Shown here: positions 22,433-34,450 of the stretch, one piece after another | Layout: each line of letters opens with the position of its first letter | Numbering within the stretch: the first letter of the stretch is position 1 | NCBI GenBank assembly: GCA_947034895.1 | Contig: OX344764.1 | Location: forward strand, 34,660,935 to 34,724,934 | From: Rhytidiadelphus loreus | Lineage: Eukaryota; Streptophyta; Bryopsida; Hypnales; Hylocomiaceae | Length of the DNA stretch: 64,000 nt | Direction: 5' to 3' | The notes under the pieces: model-generated | What the model was told of the DNA's origin: nothing | Database searches by the model: none | The model's input: the letters and a program-made list of their open reading frames with translations, nothing else | Program-made: the position numbers and the translations under genes

Positions 22433-25303
22433 ATGGACATCCATGGTCCAGATGACTTTACCGTTCCGGTGCCTGTTCTTCCTGATGGTGTCGCACCTTG
22501 CGATGGTATTCCTCGTCCATCTTGGATCTCGAAGTGCGTCACCTTGAGGAACGATGCTGGTGATGACGTCGCGAATGGGATTTGTCGAAGCGTTGACGCG
22601 GACCTCGTCATTGACATGGATGGTGAACCTCTTGGTGACGACCGTGTGGCAATTCAGATTGCCGAGTCCTTGTGCGAGGATGAAGTACCATCGGGGTGGA
22701 TGTGGTCCATGCACTCCTGGCACATTAAAAGAGTGTTTTTGAATGGTGTTAGTCTATACGACCATGATCAAACTAGCATTTATAACAATGCTGTCAATGC
22801 TTTGAACCGCCGTGGTCGTGTGGGAATTAGATCGTATGAAAGTTCACGTGTGAGGTCAGAGGTAGACGTTCCTCCCAAAAAAGAATCGCTTCTCACAACA
22901 CGCGCGATCACAAAAGTGTCCACAAAGCCATGTTGCCCCAAGAATTGCTTGCAGCCGTTTCTGCGTCGAGAAATTCAAGCCATACGTTCTCAACTACATG
23001 TAATCGATGGTGTGTATAATCGCAAGAAGTGCCTTCTTGAAGTTCATCGACAAATGCACAAGGACCAGGATGGGAAGGATTGGATTACCTTGAAGAACTT
23101 TGAAGTGTGTCCCACTGCTTGGTGGACAATACATGGGATTTCGAAAGCTACATTCTACAGGTACAAAGAGAAGGCCAAATCTGGAATGCAAGCTAAAGCC
23201 CATGGGAATTTGGGGTTGAAAAAACCACGCACGCAAACTGTACAAGCTACTGCCACACTTCGAATGCTGATTGTAGGTGAAGCTGAAGCAATGCCGCACA
23301 AGACAAGAACTTTAGCATCTGGGGAAAGAGTCCCTGCAATGGTATTGCCGTCAGCCTTCCGTTGGAGTGATCAATTACCAAAAATCAATGAGGCAAATGC
23401 TGCGTTTAATTTGTCACCGATTTCTTCTAGTGGATTGAGTAACATTCGTCGTGCGTCTTTCCCTGAGTTTGCTCCGAAGGCACGAGGAGATACTTTTTCG
23501 AGGTGTGGTATGTGCGATACATATAGGCAGTTGAAGGGCGCTTGTACTCCTCTATCTACTGCGCAAGACAAATGGGAGAGAATTTTGACCACACACCTTT
23601 CAGGGCAGAAGGCACATCGGGAACTCTATTATGGAAATAGAGAGTATTCCATGATGTATCCTGAGAGGATGCTCTGCATCATCCATGATAAAATGGATCA
23701 CTCCAAGACTGCTTCTCCTCACTTTTCTCACAAGACTAAAGTGACGGATTCTTTCATGAAAATGCCTATTGCTGTGACCGGTATGATTGCTCATGGTCAT
23801 GGTGACATTCGGTATGCGCACTATGGGTTAGACATTTTTCCAACAAACTCCAATCACACCATTGGCTCCATTGCTAAATTGTTGCGTGATCTTGAGGGAC
23901 TGCCCAAAAATACATCAAGGATCTTATTCTCTAAGGACGATGACCAATCCATGTTAACCAAGGCTGTGCTAACAGGCCGGGGAATTTGCTTGGACTCCCT
24001 CGTTCCTCCACAAGAACCTATTCCCGCTCAACCCCTACCGCCTATATTGACTTTGCAATTGGACAATGCATCGGGAGACAACAAGAACCGATGGGTTTTT
24101 GCTTTTTGCTCTCTATTTGTATTCAAAGGCATTTTCCGCGAGATATACATCAACTTCCTTATAGTTGGACACACACATGAAGACATTGATGCTTTGTTTG
24201 GTCGATGGAGCAACATGTTGAAGACCAATGATTACCAGACACTTCCAAGACTCATGAAGTCCTTCATGGACTGTGAATCCCACCCGGTAATTCCTCATCT
24301 CATCGAGGAAGTCCCTGACTTCAAAAGATTTGTGCACGGGTACTTGGGAACATGTGGGGATTTTTTAGAAGGTCATTCCTCGGGCCAGCAGTTCAAGTTC
24401 CACATGGATTCTAGTGGTTGGCCGATTATGGAGTATAAATATCTTTGTACCGACAAGGATTGGCTACCACTGCACAAGAAAGGGATTCGCTTGTAGTCGG
24501 AGACTGAAGACGGGCGTCCCCTAGTACCAAGCGGTAGTCCGCTCCCGCTGCCTCCACAACATATGAAAGCACTGCCTGAGATCAAAAAGGGTTTGAATGG
24601 TTTTATTGCTCATTGGAGTGCAATGTCAGACGACGACCGATCTGGAGAGTTCAGGAGGAAGATTGACCCTATAAAAAGTTACTGGAAAGGTGTGAGATCT
24701 GCCCTAGATGCCCCTCTACAGGTGCGTGAGACATTACAAGATGGATTTTGGCTAGCTTCTAGGATCACTAATGAACCGGAAGACCAAATGCAGAGAGATG
24801 GTACAATACGTGAAGAGTTTGCACGGGATGCACCTTTCATTGGACGTAGGCGTGACCGCCCACGTCCTTCATTTCGTGTTGATCGTGATGTGTTTGCAGG
24901 TTATTTTGTTGCAGTGCGCCCCGCAGATGACGACCCAAAACCATTTTGGCTTGCGAGGGCTCTTACAAATCCAAATCCAGATCCCGGACATGTTCATTTG
25001 ATCCAAATCCAGTATTGGACGCCTGCTTCAAGTCGTCACATCAATATGGATACGTATGCTGGATGGGACACTAAAGCTGGAAATGTGTGGCGCGAGGATC
25101 GTGTAATCCCTCCGTGCTGGTCCAACACAGACTGTATCATAACAACTTTCAAGCCACGTGGAAGAAGGGGGGCTGAAGATCAACCTCAAGTTATTACAAA
25201 AGTTACAATTCCGAAGATGCAAATGAACATCATCAAATCATCCCTGACGGCCTTTAACTCTAATTCGGAGAACGAAGTGTCTTCCGTGGAAGGCGAGGAA
25301 TAG
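22433..25303 (+). pseudogene. DUF7869-type DDE transposase-like gene with one in-frame TAG
   Basis: The frame is open from 22373, but the ATG at 22433 (AAAATGG context, MDIHGPDD) is the better start. Counting from 22373, it has a Cys cluster CCPKNC near 187-192, a segment with TFYRYK near 260-265, a Cys pair RCGMC at 377-381 with C391, then the probable acidic triad: HDKMDHSK (D439/D442), LQLDNASGDNKN (D564) and GHTHEDID (E603/D604). These are hallmarks I associate with DUF7869 proteins of plant mobile elements. TAG at 24494-24496 ends the first 707 codons. The same frame continues 269 codons to 25303 with conserved-looking content (WLARALTNPNP, IQIQYW, TYAGWDTKAG). The stop falls after GIRL, where TGG (Trp) would fit. 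It is the likely mobility gene of the element. It is not of the KDZ type, whose motifs are absent. Confidence 0.75.
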
Positions 25304-25809
25304 TTTGTAGGTCTGTTGGTGGTTTCTTATTTTAGGAAGTGAAGTTCCATGTGGTTTTACATTTTAGTATTTGTAGTTGTTTCTTTGATTGTTTCTATAA
25401 TGATGTGACAGATATGTAACATTTTTATTGCTATTAATAGAAAATATTTCCCCTTTCTTATAGCTTTTCTATATATTACATTTACTTGTGCCTTCAATTT
25501 GTATTTGGTTGAAGTCTTTCATTTAAAAAGTTTGGTGTGAGAAGTATGGGGATGATTTTTTGGGATTAAAGGTAGTCTCAATTTAAAGAAATGTTTCAAT
25601 TTATAAGTTCATGGTCTATTGTATATAGATATTAATGAATAAATTAAGGAATGAAATAGTGAATTGTTGGTTGGAGATACTTTTTCTAGAACTAGAAAAA
25701 TTTATAAAAAATATTTTAACATTTTGAAGTCTTAATTTATTGAAGAGTCTCAATTTATTGAATACTTATTTCTTTCTAAATATAGAATGCATTAAAATGA
25801 GACCCCAAC
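25304..25809. other. Right subterminal region of the 17.6-kb element
   Basis: Non-coding and AT-rich. It holds three copies or variants of GTCTCAATTTATT (near 25574, 25729 and 25746) leading into the terminal repeat. These are candidate transposase contact sites. Confidence 0.55.
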
Positions 25810-25836
25810 TTGTCTCAAATTAACGAATAAGCCCTT
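25810..25836 (-). repeat. Right terminal inverted repeat of the 17.6-kb element
   Basis: Reverse complement of 8257-8283 with one mismatch. TAAA follows at 25837-25840. Confidence 0.85.
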
Positions 25837-26009
25837 TAAATGTGTTCTCTATAATTATTTGAGTTGAAAAACATGCCATTTTAGTTCATTTTCTACCTTT
25901 TTTAGAAATCATTTCATATATTTTATTTGAGTTGAAAATTTTGACAATAGAAACCTAGAGTCATTATTAAACAATGCTCAAAATTTTAGATTGAAATTAT
26001 AGTTTATTA

Positions 26010-26066
26010 GAAACCACTTGTTCGCACATTGGTTGTTGTAGTAGAACTTAGTGCACCCCCGAGTTG
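26010..26066 (+). mobile_element. Relic end of the 47.7-50.6 kb element family
   Basis: The phrases TTGTTCGCAC and AGTGCACCCCCGAG match the right end of the element at 47678-50595 (AGTTCGCACGTG, then AGTGCACCCCCGGG). Only this end is recognisable. The rest of 25841-26700 holds no gene. Confidence 0.45.
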
Positions 26067-26700
26067 GATATCTCAGTGTATTCTAGGCTATACAACTTGT
26101 GAGTGGCAGCCTTTGAAAATCCTTTATATCCCCAAGTGATTTGTACTATGAGTTGGAGTGCTATGGCTTAGGGCGAATCAGCCGCTACAATTGTTACAAT
26201 GGTTTAGGGTTTCCAGACGGGTTTCGGGAAAGAACACTAGTAAGATATCGATCTATCTCGGATAACATGAACAGAGTGCAGCCAATGCAGTTGAAATTTT
26301 CCATTTCTGACTTGGCATGAAATTCAATCATGTGATCGATGCGTATCTTTCACTTGAATTTCAATCGTGCCAGCAAATTAGGTTCCATACCAGTCTTACA
26401 AGTTGAATGGGATCACTGCAACTTCAGACCGATTTACCCCCTTACCAGATCTATGAGGACCTGTGAGTTTGCGCTACATTTTCTAGCCCGGAACGAACTA
26501 CTTTCTTTGGTTGAAACAAACTCGGTGCATCTCTTGGCCTGAAGATCGATACTTTTGGCAGGAGAGAGAATTTGGCAATTAGGGTACAAGTGAAATGTGG
26601 CAGGTTCATCACATAATGTCCGTACGTGCTTTCCAATTTTTCAGCATTCTCTGTTCAGGGTGCTCAAACCAATCATCCAATGCACATTTTTATTGATTGA

Positions 26701-28056
26701 TTACTTGTGAAACTCGGTGACAGCAAGCATGTCCACTTTGCAGACGACCTCTACTTCTCGAAACCCTGCAGCCAAGCCCAGCTTGCGGTAGTCGCTTTCG
26801 ATGCGTTCGCGAGCCCCGGATTCGTTGAAGGCCATCATGAGAATGTCAAATTGCAGGGCCATGTGATCCGCTCCTTCCAATTTGATGCTTTCGGGCAACA
26901 TGTTGTCCAGCGCTATCACTTTGCCGTCGGGGGGCAACGCCTCGTAACACTTCGTCAAGATCTTCACACCACTCTCATCATCCCAGTCGTGCAAAATGTA
27001 CTGCAGAAGGGGGATCGAAACCACATACAACGACAGTTCATTCTTTTGAATTGGCGATATTCCATGCGCCATTTTCACATTTACATTACCTGGTTGTGTT
27101 TATATTGTGCTTATATATATACATATTCAAACTAATAAGCTCATTGCATTTCATCCACAAGCCAGTGCTAATTCAGGCTTTTCCACCCAAGCCCCCTCCC
27201 GGCTTCCTCACTCATTCATTGCCTTCCTTTCTCGAAGGTACATTGCGCTAATTTAATGAAACTGACGAAACGTACCACTTGAGGAATATTGAGCAAGTTC
27301 AATTAAATTCATTAATTTTGGGAAGTTCCCAATTGCCCAAAATGAGATGCACGAGCAGTCTTTCCTTACACGACGTAGTACAACAGGTCTAAATTTTATA
27401 TGTCGCACAATTGTGCACAAAACTCTGCAATTTGAGCTGAACTTTGCCAGCATAATGGAAACTCCCTTTCCACGCTCACGAAGTCAGTTACCCAACTGAA
27501 CGAATCAACACCTGGAGCTACAAGCAATTATAGTTGCTTCTAGAATCTGTTTGCTGTAACAAAAATGAACGAAGCGTTACAGAGACTATCGACGTCGATT
27601 AATGGAGTTATAATGGACGGAAATTCAATGACTTTGGCACTTTCAGGGAGCAACGCCTGAATTGCAAATCTACAACGGTCCTAATTTTGAGAGCTTTGTG
27701 CATAGGAATGTCCCATTTGCGGTGCCTAGAATCGCACCAATTTACCGAGACTGACGACAATCGTGTACACTTTCACGATGTCAATCAATCATATCAAGCT
27801 TATTAATATTATTGTTCGTATCCCATCTCTTTCAGTCAAAAAGTCACATTTCACGTCCTAGTTATCTGCACTCACTTGAGTCTCTGAACAGTCATGAATT
27901 CGGTGTCTAGTCTACATACATGATTCAAACTATATTCTACTTCCTCCTAATTCAAGAATGGGGGAGGTGTGTGTGAACTCAGACAGACCTTCATGAAGAT
28001 GGCGTCACCGTCCTTGGGAACGGACTCAAACATATTCCCAGCCACATGCTCCACTC
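26701..28056 (-). pseudogene. Plant O-methyltransferase, last two exons only
   Basis: Exon 27000-26701 starts after CTTCTGCAG and encodes YILHDWDDE, then CYEALPPDGKVIALDN and a C-terminal LGLAAGFREVEVVCKVD, ending TAA at 26701. This is the caffeic-acid-O-methyltransferase-type C-terminus; HDW contains the family's catalytic histidine. The preceding exon (about 28056-27989) encodes VEHVAGNMFESVPKDGDAIFMK in that family's usual place and ends in a GTCTGT donor, giving a 988-base intron. These exons read cleanly. However, I find no N-terminal dimerisation or SAM-binding exons in the next few kilobases, so this is a 5'-truncated gene or the end of one with a very long intron. The substrate cannot be named. 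Confidence 0.7.
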
Positions 28057-28199
28057 CTGCCAGGGCTCAATCAATCATGCACAACTTCAGTTCCCTTCTC
28101 GGTCATGCGTACATTCTAGCTTTCACCAACAATCTACAATACAACGCAAGCAGAAGTTCCACCACTTGCAGAATTAAGGGAGTTTGAAGAGTTTAGCAT

Positions 28200-28740
28200 G
28201 AAGGAAATGGAAAGTAACGGACTTCACCATCTCAGTTTCCACCTCCAACTAAATGATTTACTATACCCCGTTGTAGGAGTATATATGATGGTACTCTTAG
28301 AACTCCCTTGTGTTGAGACAGTGCATGCACACAAAAAAATCAAAGACTGGGTTCCACTGCAAAACTTCAGTAAAGAATTCAAAGAGCTCTGCCTCGCCAT
28401 CGCTGACGAAATTCCCGGGTGGAAATCCACGTATCCAGGAGTTTAGGATTCCGACTAGCTAGGAGTTGTATAATTTGCACTCTCTAAGTTTTAAGGTTAC
28501 AGTTTTACCATCTCAGGTGAATCATTAATTTCCACCTCCTACTTACTTAAGTGATCAGATATACTATACTCCGTTTCATTAGCAGGATCATGGTAAACTC
28601 TTAAGCCTCCCTTGTGTTGAGATCGATCGACAGTGCACACAAAAATCAAACATTGGTGTGCAGCACTCCAAAACTTCAATCAAAACTGAAGTAAGAACTC
28701 CAGGAGCCCTGACGAAATCAATTCCGATCCAGCTCCAAAT
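28200..28740 (+). repeat. Tandem duplication of a ~270-bp segment
   Basis: The two halves (about 28200-28450 and 28480-28740) share ordered phrases: CTTGTGTTGAGA, GTGCA(T/C)ACACAAAAA, CAAAACTTCA and CTGACGAAAT. Both are non-coding and diverged. Confidence 0.6.
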
Positions 28741-28834
28741 GCGAGCGATGGGTTCCAAGGCGTAGTGACGCTCGATGACGAAGCAAAACCAAATCTAAGT
28801 TGTTATTGTTGAACCTGTGTGGAATTAGTTACGA

Positions 28835-29067
28835 ATCTTCAAAGTGAAGTACAATATTTTCAATACTCTTTTTGATGCTAGAATTTTTTTACTTATTTTC
28901 GGATACTACAATGTTGATAAAGAAATCAACATTGTTTTTTACACTTCAGTATTGAAAAAAAATTCAAAATGTTCTAAATTTCATGACATGTCATTATTTG
29001 ACATTTTAATGTAAAAAAAAGTGTCAAGAAGAGTGTTGAAAACAACACCTCCTTTTGGTAGTGTAGA
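28835..29067. repeat. Degenerate fold-back element
   Basis: The left arm TTTTCAATACTCTTTTTGA near 28856 mirrors TCAAGAAGAGTGTTGAAAA near 29023. A central perfect hairpin (CAATGTTGAT with ATCAACATTG) lies near 28910-28935. The right end reads GGTAGTGTAG. Confidence 0.5.
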
Positions 29068-29213
29068 TAGATGGCATGCAAATACATATAGATACATGTC
29101 TATTATATTAAATGCAAGCCACAACACAATTTCATTTATCACTTTCATCCATCACATTCATGAAAGTTAACATCTACACAATTTTTCATCAATATAATCT
29201 TGCTAAACCCTAA

Positions 29214-29289
29214 CACTAGTAGAAACATGTATGGTTAGACCAAGTGTAGGTCTTAATGCATGGTCTACCCAAACATGTTTCCACTAGCG
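29214..29289. mobile_element. 76-bp hairpin MITE with CACTA-like ends
   Basis: It opens CACTAGTAGAAACATG. Its right end is the near reverse complement CATGTTTCCACTAGCG, and the mirror continues into TGGTTAGACCA and TGGTCTACCC. No clear 3-bp target duplication is seen. Confidence 0.6.
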
Positions 29290-29299
29290 TTAGGACATC

Positions 29300-30597
29300 C
29301 GGATACAAAAAAATAGGGCTTAACGTGACTGCAAGATTTTATGACTGCACTATGACTTCACCTCCCTAATTGCACCACCGCAAGGATCTCCACAATGCTG
29401 GAGTTGTTTTACAGTCGTGAGTTTCACTGCCGGATGAACAGTGATTGTGCGTATGGTTCATCCACGACATTCCGTTCACAGGGGCGACGATAACATGACG
29501 TGGCCGACTAGAATGCGATTGTAGAAGGCAAAGTCATGGACGAGTCGTGCGCATTCCATTTTTGCGACTACAGGTGACTTTAAATTGACTACACAATGAC
29601 TTCCACGACTAGCACAAGTTACAAGATTGTTGTATTCTTTTACTAAGGAATAAAGAAAAAGAAATGTAGCCGTCCTCGCCGTTCAAGGAGGATAGGGATA
29701 CGGTATGTTTTGGGTATGTCACTAGCATATGACTGCAGTACGACTAGCATGTTTTTTCTGCATATTACTAGGGGGAATGCAATAAGGGCATTTTTTGAAT
29801 ATGATATGGGGGGGTGTCATGTTGTAAATGGATGAAAGACAATACAGAAGTGACGCAACCCCACCTTAAATGAATTAATTTAAGGAGAGAGAGAGAGAGC
29901 TATGGTAGTGTCATTGTGAAAATAAAACACATTGAACATTAATTCAGTAATGAACCAAAACGAACAGTCAACAAGAAAGGCGTCTCAGTCACCCAAATTT
30001 TGATGAACACTTGCATGCCATGTCAGATTTGCGGTTCGGCTGTTTACACACCTGACGTCAAGGTTTGCATTCATGCATTTGAGCTAAGGGCATATACAAA
30101 TGTGGCAAATGTAGAGGCCACAATTTATGGAAATTATATTGAGCATGAATGAAAACAATGACAAAGGCCCTGTAATTACCTAATAAATGGCAAGACACTA
30201 GCAGGACACAACATTCATGTTGCAACTAAAGCCTACCTGACTGCAATATGACTACAGCACGTCTGTGACGCAACTACAGAATGACTCATACATGATTGTA
30301 GATTTGTAATGACTCGGGCATAACTACTAACATTCCAACGTCAAAGCAATGGTCCACCTGGTTCATTACTGCATGCCACAACAGTTCTGTACCGCTCCGC
30401 TTCGCATGACACATTGACGGACACTTAGAATGACGTGATGACCACAACAACGATGGACCTCAACACGAGTGGACCTAGTACTACTCTTGCGCCAATAAGT
30501 TCTCTTCCACTGATAATTTGACATGGCGGAAGAGTAGATTGGCAGTGGAAGAGTACATTGGCGGTTCCCTCGCGTGTCAAGTGGTTTCACCTATTCA
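29300..30597. other. Probable remains of an older CACTA element
   Basis: The stretch opens TACAAAAAAATAGGGC and shares CTCCCTAATTGCACCA with the element at 30598. It is dense in TGACTRCA and ATGACT phrases typical of that element's subterminal DNA. No second terminus was identified and there is no gene. Confidence 0.35.
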
Positions 30598-31965
30598 CAC
30601 TACAAAAAAATGGCCACAAATGCAATTGCAAAAGAATGATTGGTTGTCTGGAATGACTAAAGAATGACTACAGTTCCCTAATTGCACCAACAATTTAGTT
30701 TTGATGGTACTCTTTACAATTGATATGGGACAATTGATATAAGACAAATGGAAATGAAGTTTGGAAGCAACTAGGAAGCAATCAAAAAACCACTAAGAAA
30801 CAACTAATGTATGACTTAAAAGCGACTATAAAATGTCAAAGAAAATATTCTTTATAATCCCTTTCTCAAATAGGTCCATAACTTTTGATTTGAGGCTCTA
30901 AATCTTTAAAAAAAAATTGAAGATGAAAGTGAGATTGATTTCTCAACTTTTATTAGTACAAAGTTTTTTGAAAAAATTAATCTATTATGCCTAAATGAGA
31001 TTTAAAATATTACTTTATAGCACAATTCCTGCGTTTTACAAATCCCACATGGTTTGTCTTGCCTTCTACCACCCCACTTGTATAAAACGTTTGTCATTTG
31101 AACTCTTTATATTCACACTCAAAGTGACTTGGGAAGTCATGTGACATATATGCCGATTGTGGTATGACATACAATGTATTGTATGGTATATAATGTATGG
31201 TGTATGATATATTGTATATGTTGTATGAGGTATTGTTGTGGAAATTTGAATGTATTTGTATATGAATGTATTTGTAAGCAACCGTAGAATGATTGTTTTT
31301 GGACTTGTCATTACACTTCTTTTTGCACTTTCCATGTAGAAATCCATGTTAGATTTATAATGGGTCATTCAAAATTAAAGAATGAATGACAAATGATTAG
31401 ATACAAGAATGTCCACCTCAAATGTTTGAAGGGTCTGTTGCAACTCCACAATGATTAGAAAATGACTTCCTGTTTGAATGTCCACGTCAGATTTAAAAAG
31501 GGTCCATTGTAACTCCAAAATGACTAAAGAATGATTGGACACGTGGATGTCCACGTCAGATTTAAAAAGGGTCCATTGTCACTCTAAAATGACTGAAGAA
31601 TGACTGGACACGTGGATGTCCACGTCAGATTTAAAAAGGGTCCATTGTCACTCTAAAATGACTGAAGAATGACTGGACACGTGGATGTCCACGTAGGTCC
31701 AATTTTTGGTCGCTTTCCACATGGCAGCTCTATAGCCATTTCCTTAAGTCCAAGTTTTCTTTATCAACCTAAAACCACAAATTTCTCATCCAATTATACA
31801 TCCAAGTCCTAAATGGATGGTGATAATACACTAGCAGTCATTTCCGTAAATGACTTGGCCACAATGACTTCAAAACGCTTAAGTCATTTTGTAGTCGAAA
31901 GTGTCCGGAATGACTGCAAAGCAGTCATTCTTTGCAGTCACAAATGTACTCATTTTTTTGTAGTG
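30598..31965. mobile_element. Non-autonomous CACTA element, 1.37 kb
   Basis: The ends are CACTACAAAAAAATG and its perfect reverse complement CATTTTTTTGTAGTG. The flanking triplets are TCA and TCC, so the 3-bp target duplication is imperfect. The interior is rich in AATGACT phrases. No protein is encoded; transposition would depend on a CACTA transposase elsewhere. Confidence 0.75.
31430..31695 (+). repeat. Four tandem 66-bp units in the CACTA subterminal region
   Basis: Each unit contains ATGTCCACGTCAGATTT, AAAAAGGGTCCATTGT and AAAATGACT. The last two units are almost identical. Subterminal arrays of this kind are typical of CACTA elements. Confidence 0.85.
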
Positions 31966-33499
31966 TCCACGCACCTCAATGAAACTTTGCAATCTGCTAA
32001 AACATTTTTTGATGTAGTTACATTCCATTTGACTCTACTCTAGGATATGTATTGGTGTACATACATACATACAAAAGCAAATCTGGATGTAGATACATTA
32101 TCCCATGTCTTTTGAACATCCTCACTTAAACATCTTGTAAATCATCCCTAAATTGAAATTCGACCTGTAAGGGTCTTAATCTTGAAAAATAATAAACTAG
32201 ATAATGATTTCTCAGTATGAGTACATTTTTCAAGTCTTTCACTAATCATTCAAATATATCAATAATTTCTTTGTAGTTAGTGAATTTTTTCAATATCCAA
32301 ATTTAATTTAGTGTTCATAAATAGTCTCCAATTGAATGTCTATTTTGGCCATTTGAAATATTTTTGGACTCTCTATATCCTCCAAAGTATTTTTGAAGCT
32401 AAAATTTTGGTCTATGGTCACCAACTACATTGTGCAAATTGACAAAAAGATTAGTTTAAAATAGAGAAATTTGGTCATTTTGCACTTGTGTTCCAAGTTC
32501 ATTTTTATTATATTTTTACTTGAGTTTATTTTTCTTTGGGTGGGACCTAATTTAGCCTAAGTTTGTAGACATCGTTTTCTTCTTTCAACCATAATATATT
32601 TTCACTAATAACTCTAGTGCTTCATTTGATTAAAGATTTGAGTTTGTAAAGGTGAAATTTGGTGAAATGTTTTCACCCCTACAAATTAAGCCATAGACCA
32701 ATGAGGTTTAAATATATCAACAAATTTTCTAAAAGATGTATTTTTAGGACATGAACATGAAAACACAAGGTAAAAATATAAGGAATGATTTCAATTTGGT
32801 AAATTTTTTTAAAGTAGATTCTATAAACACAATCAGTATGATTTATAGATTTCTATAGTTCAAATCTATTTTTTTCAATCCTAGAAATGGGTTAACTTTG
32901 ATGCAAATTTTGTGAGATTCAAAATTTGTGCTTTTTTAATTTCCAAGTAGAGTCAAAGTGTTGTAGAAATTTTAATTGTAAAGTTACATTTTTTTAGCCT
33001 ACTACAATTTTGAAACTCTTTGCAACCTCTCTCCTATTGTGGAAAGAGGCCTCCGAGAAATAACTTCTTTTTTATTCAAATTTCATAAAAATGACTCATC
33101 AATGAAAATAAATAAATCATTGAAGCAACATGTTTGTAGAACTATGTAAACTTATCCCCTAAGTGCTCTAGGGGACCAAAAGTGTCCTCACATAGTCCAA
33201 AAGACCAATTCAAAGTGTTGTAACTTTTTCATCTATTGTCCAAATTCAATCATACATGTTGGAAAATCTGCAATCTCTCTTCTAGTTTGCGTGGTAAAAT
33301 TCTCAAATCAATCCAAGATGTAGTGATTTTTGGAAGCCATTCAAAGTTCATAGGTTCAATTTGAGTTTATCAAACTGCATTTTGATGGCTGCAACTAAGG
33401 GCCTTGTATCTTCTTCATCCAATGTTTGTTTTCAATAAAAATTTATTGAATTATGTTATTCTTGAAATCTAGTTATTGTAATAAAAGTTTCATGTCAAT
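31966..33499. other. No gene seen
   Basis: AT-rich DNA without credible ORFs or clear repeats. Confidence 0.4.
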
Positions 33500-33721
33500 C
33501 ACTACAAGAAAAAGGGGTGTTTTAAGTTTAGTCCTAGAGATAAGATATTAAGTATTGACCTTTATGTTGACTTTTATGTAGATTTTTAGTAAAATTTTAT
33601 TGAAAATATGTGTACTTTCAATAAATTTTTACTAAAAATCTACTTAAAGGTCATTGCTTGATATCTTATCTCTAGGACTATACTTAAAAACACACTTAAA
33701 ACGCCCCTTTCTCTTGTAGTG
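33500..33721. mobile_element. 222-bp CACTA MITE with perfect target duplication
   Basis: It starts CACTACAAGAAAAAGGGG and ends CCCCTTTCTCTTGTAGTG. AAT flanks both sides (33497-33499 and 33722-33724), the 3-bp duplication expected for CACTA elements. Nearly the whole element folds back on itself (for example AGATAAGATATTAAG mirrors the text near 33655-33670). It could be a source of small RNAs. Confidence 0.9.
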
Positions 33722-34339
33722 AATCCAAGTTGTTTTGAATGTTTGGGAGCAATTTGAAGTTCAAAATCTAGACATTTTTGGATTATAGTGAACTTTAGTG
33801 GCTTGTTTCTTCTTTATATAGTGTCCATTAATTTCCAATTTTTTTGGAAAAGTTGCACATAATAGTCTAGTTTGTGTGGTTAAAATTTCATATGAATCCA
33901 AGAAGTTACAAGTGACTGAGAAGCATTTTGGTAGGAGGTTCAACCTTAGATGTGTTTTTTGCAACTTTTCTTGTTATTTTCTTGACATTCCAAAGTCATT
34001 TTGTAGACACAATGAACCAATTGAATGATATTATCTTTCACCAATGTACTTGTAGGTTGGTTTTGAAGCACTTTTTATATTTGCAAAGGTTTAGAAATCG
34101 AATTTCACCTCCAAATATGTTGCTAGAAAAATTTCAGCATCCTTGTTCAACACTAAAACATTATAATCTTGCAATCTATGTGGCCAAATGACTCCAAATT
34201 TGATTCATGTCTTCTACAAGATTGTACGGTTGAGGTTTCTATACCTTAGTGACATTTAGACCTATAACACTTCAAAAGTGACCAATTTCATTGCTTTTAG
34301 TTGCTACCCTAGTACGTACATTTGGGATTTTGTCATGAG

Positions 34340-34450
34340 AAGCACTGCCAATTCTAATTACATTGATTTTGCAGACGACCTTTGACTAGTTTAAGACCTC
34401 CATCTACTCAAGCCTTTTTGCGATAGTCACCTTTTAATTTGTCTAAGATG
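34340..34450 (-). pseudogene. Possible O-methyltransferase C-terminal relic
   Basis: In one minus-strand frame GDYRKK, a stop, then VDGGLKLVKGRLQ lines up with SDYRKLGLAAGFREVEVVCK of the gene at 26701. TTTGCAGACGACCT is shared at DNA level. It is heavily mutated, with the stop in the middle. The other parts of 33722-36288 show no gene; direct repeats of GTGAGTTAAAAAAATTAA occur at 35872 and 35938. Confidence 0.35.

Larger units (their letters stand above)
8257..25836. mobile_element. 17.6-kb TIR transposon with transposase-like, ParB-methyltransferase and FCP1-like genes
   Basis: The boundaries are 27-bp inverted repeats at 8257-8283 and 25810-25836 (26 of 27 positions agree). They start AAGGSCTTATTCG and end GAGACAA. 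TAAA lies just outside both ends (8253-8256 and 25837-25840), a possible but weak target duplication. Subterminal copies of GTCTCAATTTATT or close variants lie near 25574, 25729 and 25746 on the right and as reverse complements near 8294 on the left. Inside are four gene units: three on the minus strand on the left, and one DDE transposase-like gene on the plus strand on the right. A family of 21-bp palindromes threads the introns and intergenic DNA from 11.2 to 22.4 kb. Internal stop codons in three genes mark this copy as decayed. The family name is not known to me. Confidence 0.8.

Noticed and set aside
14098..24496. Alternative genetic code or selenocysteine explaining the in-frame stops
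   Set aside because: Both TGA and TAG occur as internal stops while TGA, TAG and TAA also end ORFs. No selenocysteine-type context is visible. Mutational decay is simpler.
22433..25303. Kyakuja-Dileera-Zisupton transposase
   Set aside because: The motif spacing and signature text of that class are absent. The LDNASGDNKN and GHTHEDID motifs point to the DUF7869 type.
8257..25836. Integrated giant virus or phage-derived segment, because of ParB and methyltransferase
   Set aside because: The genes have spliceosomal introns and plant-style poly(A) signals. The segment has transposon-like terminal repeats, and no capsid, polymerase or packaging gene is seen.
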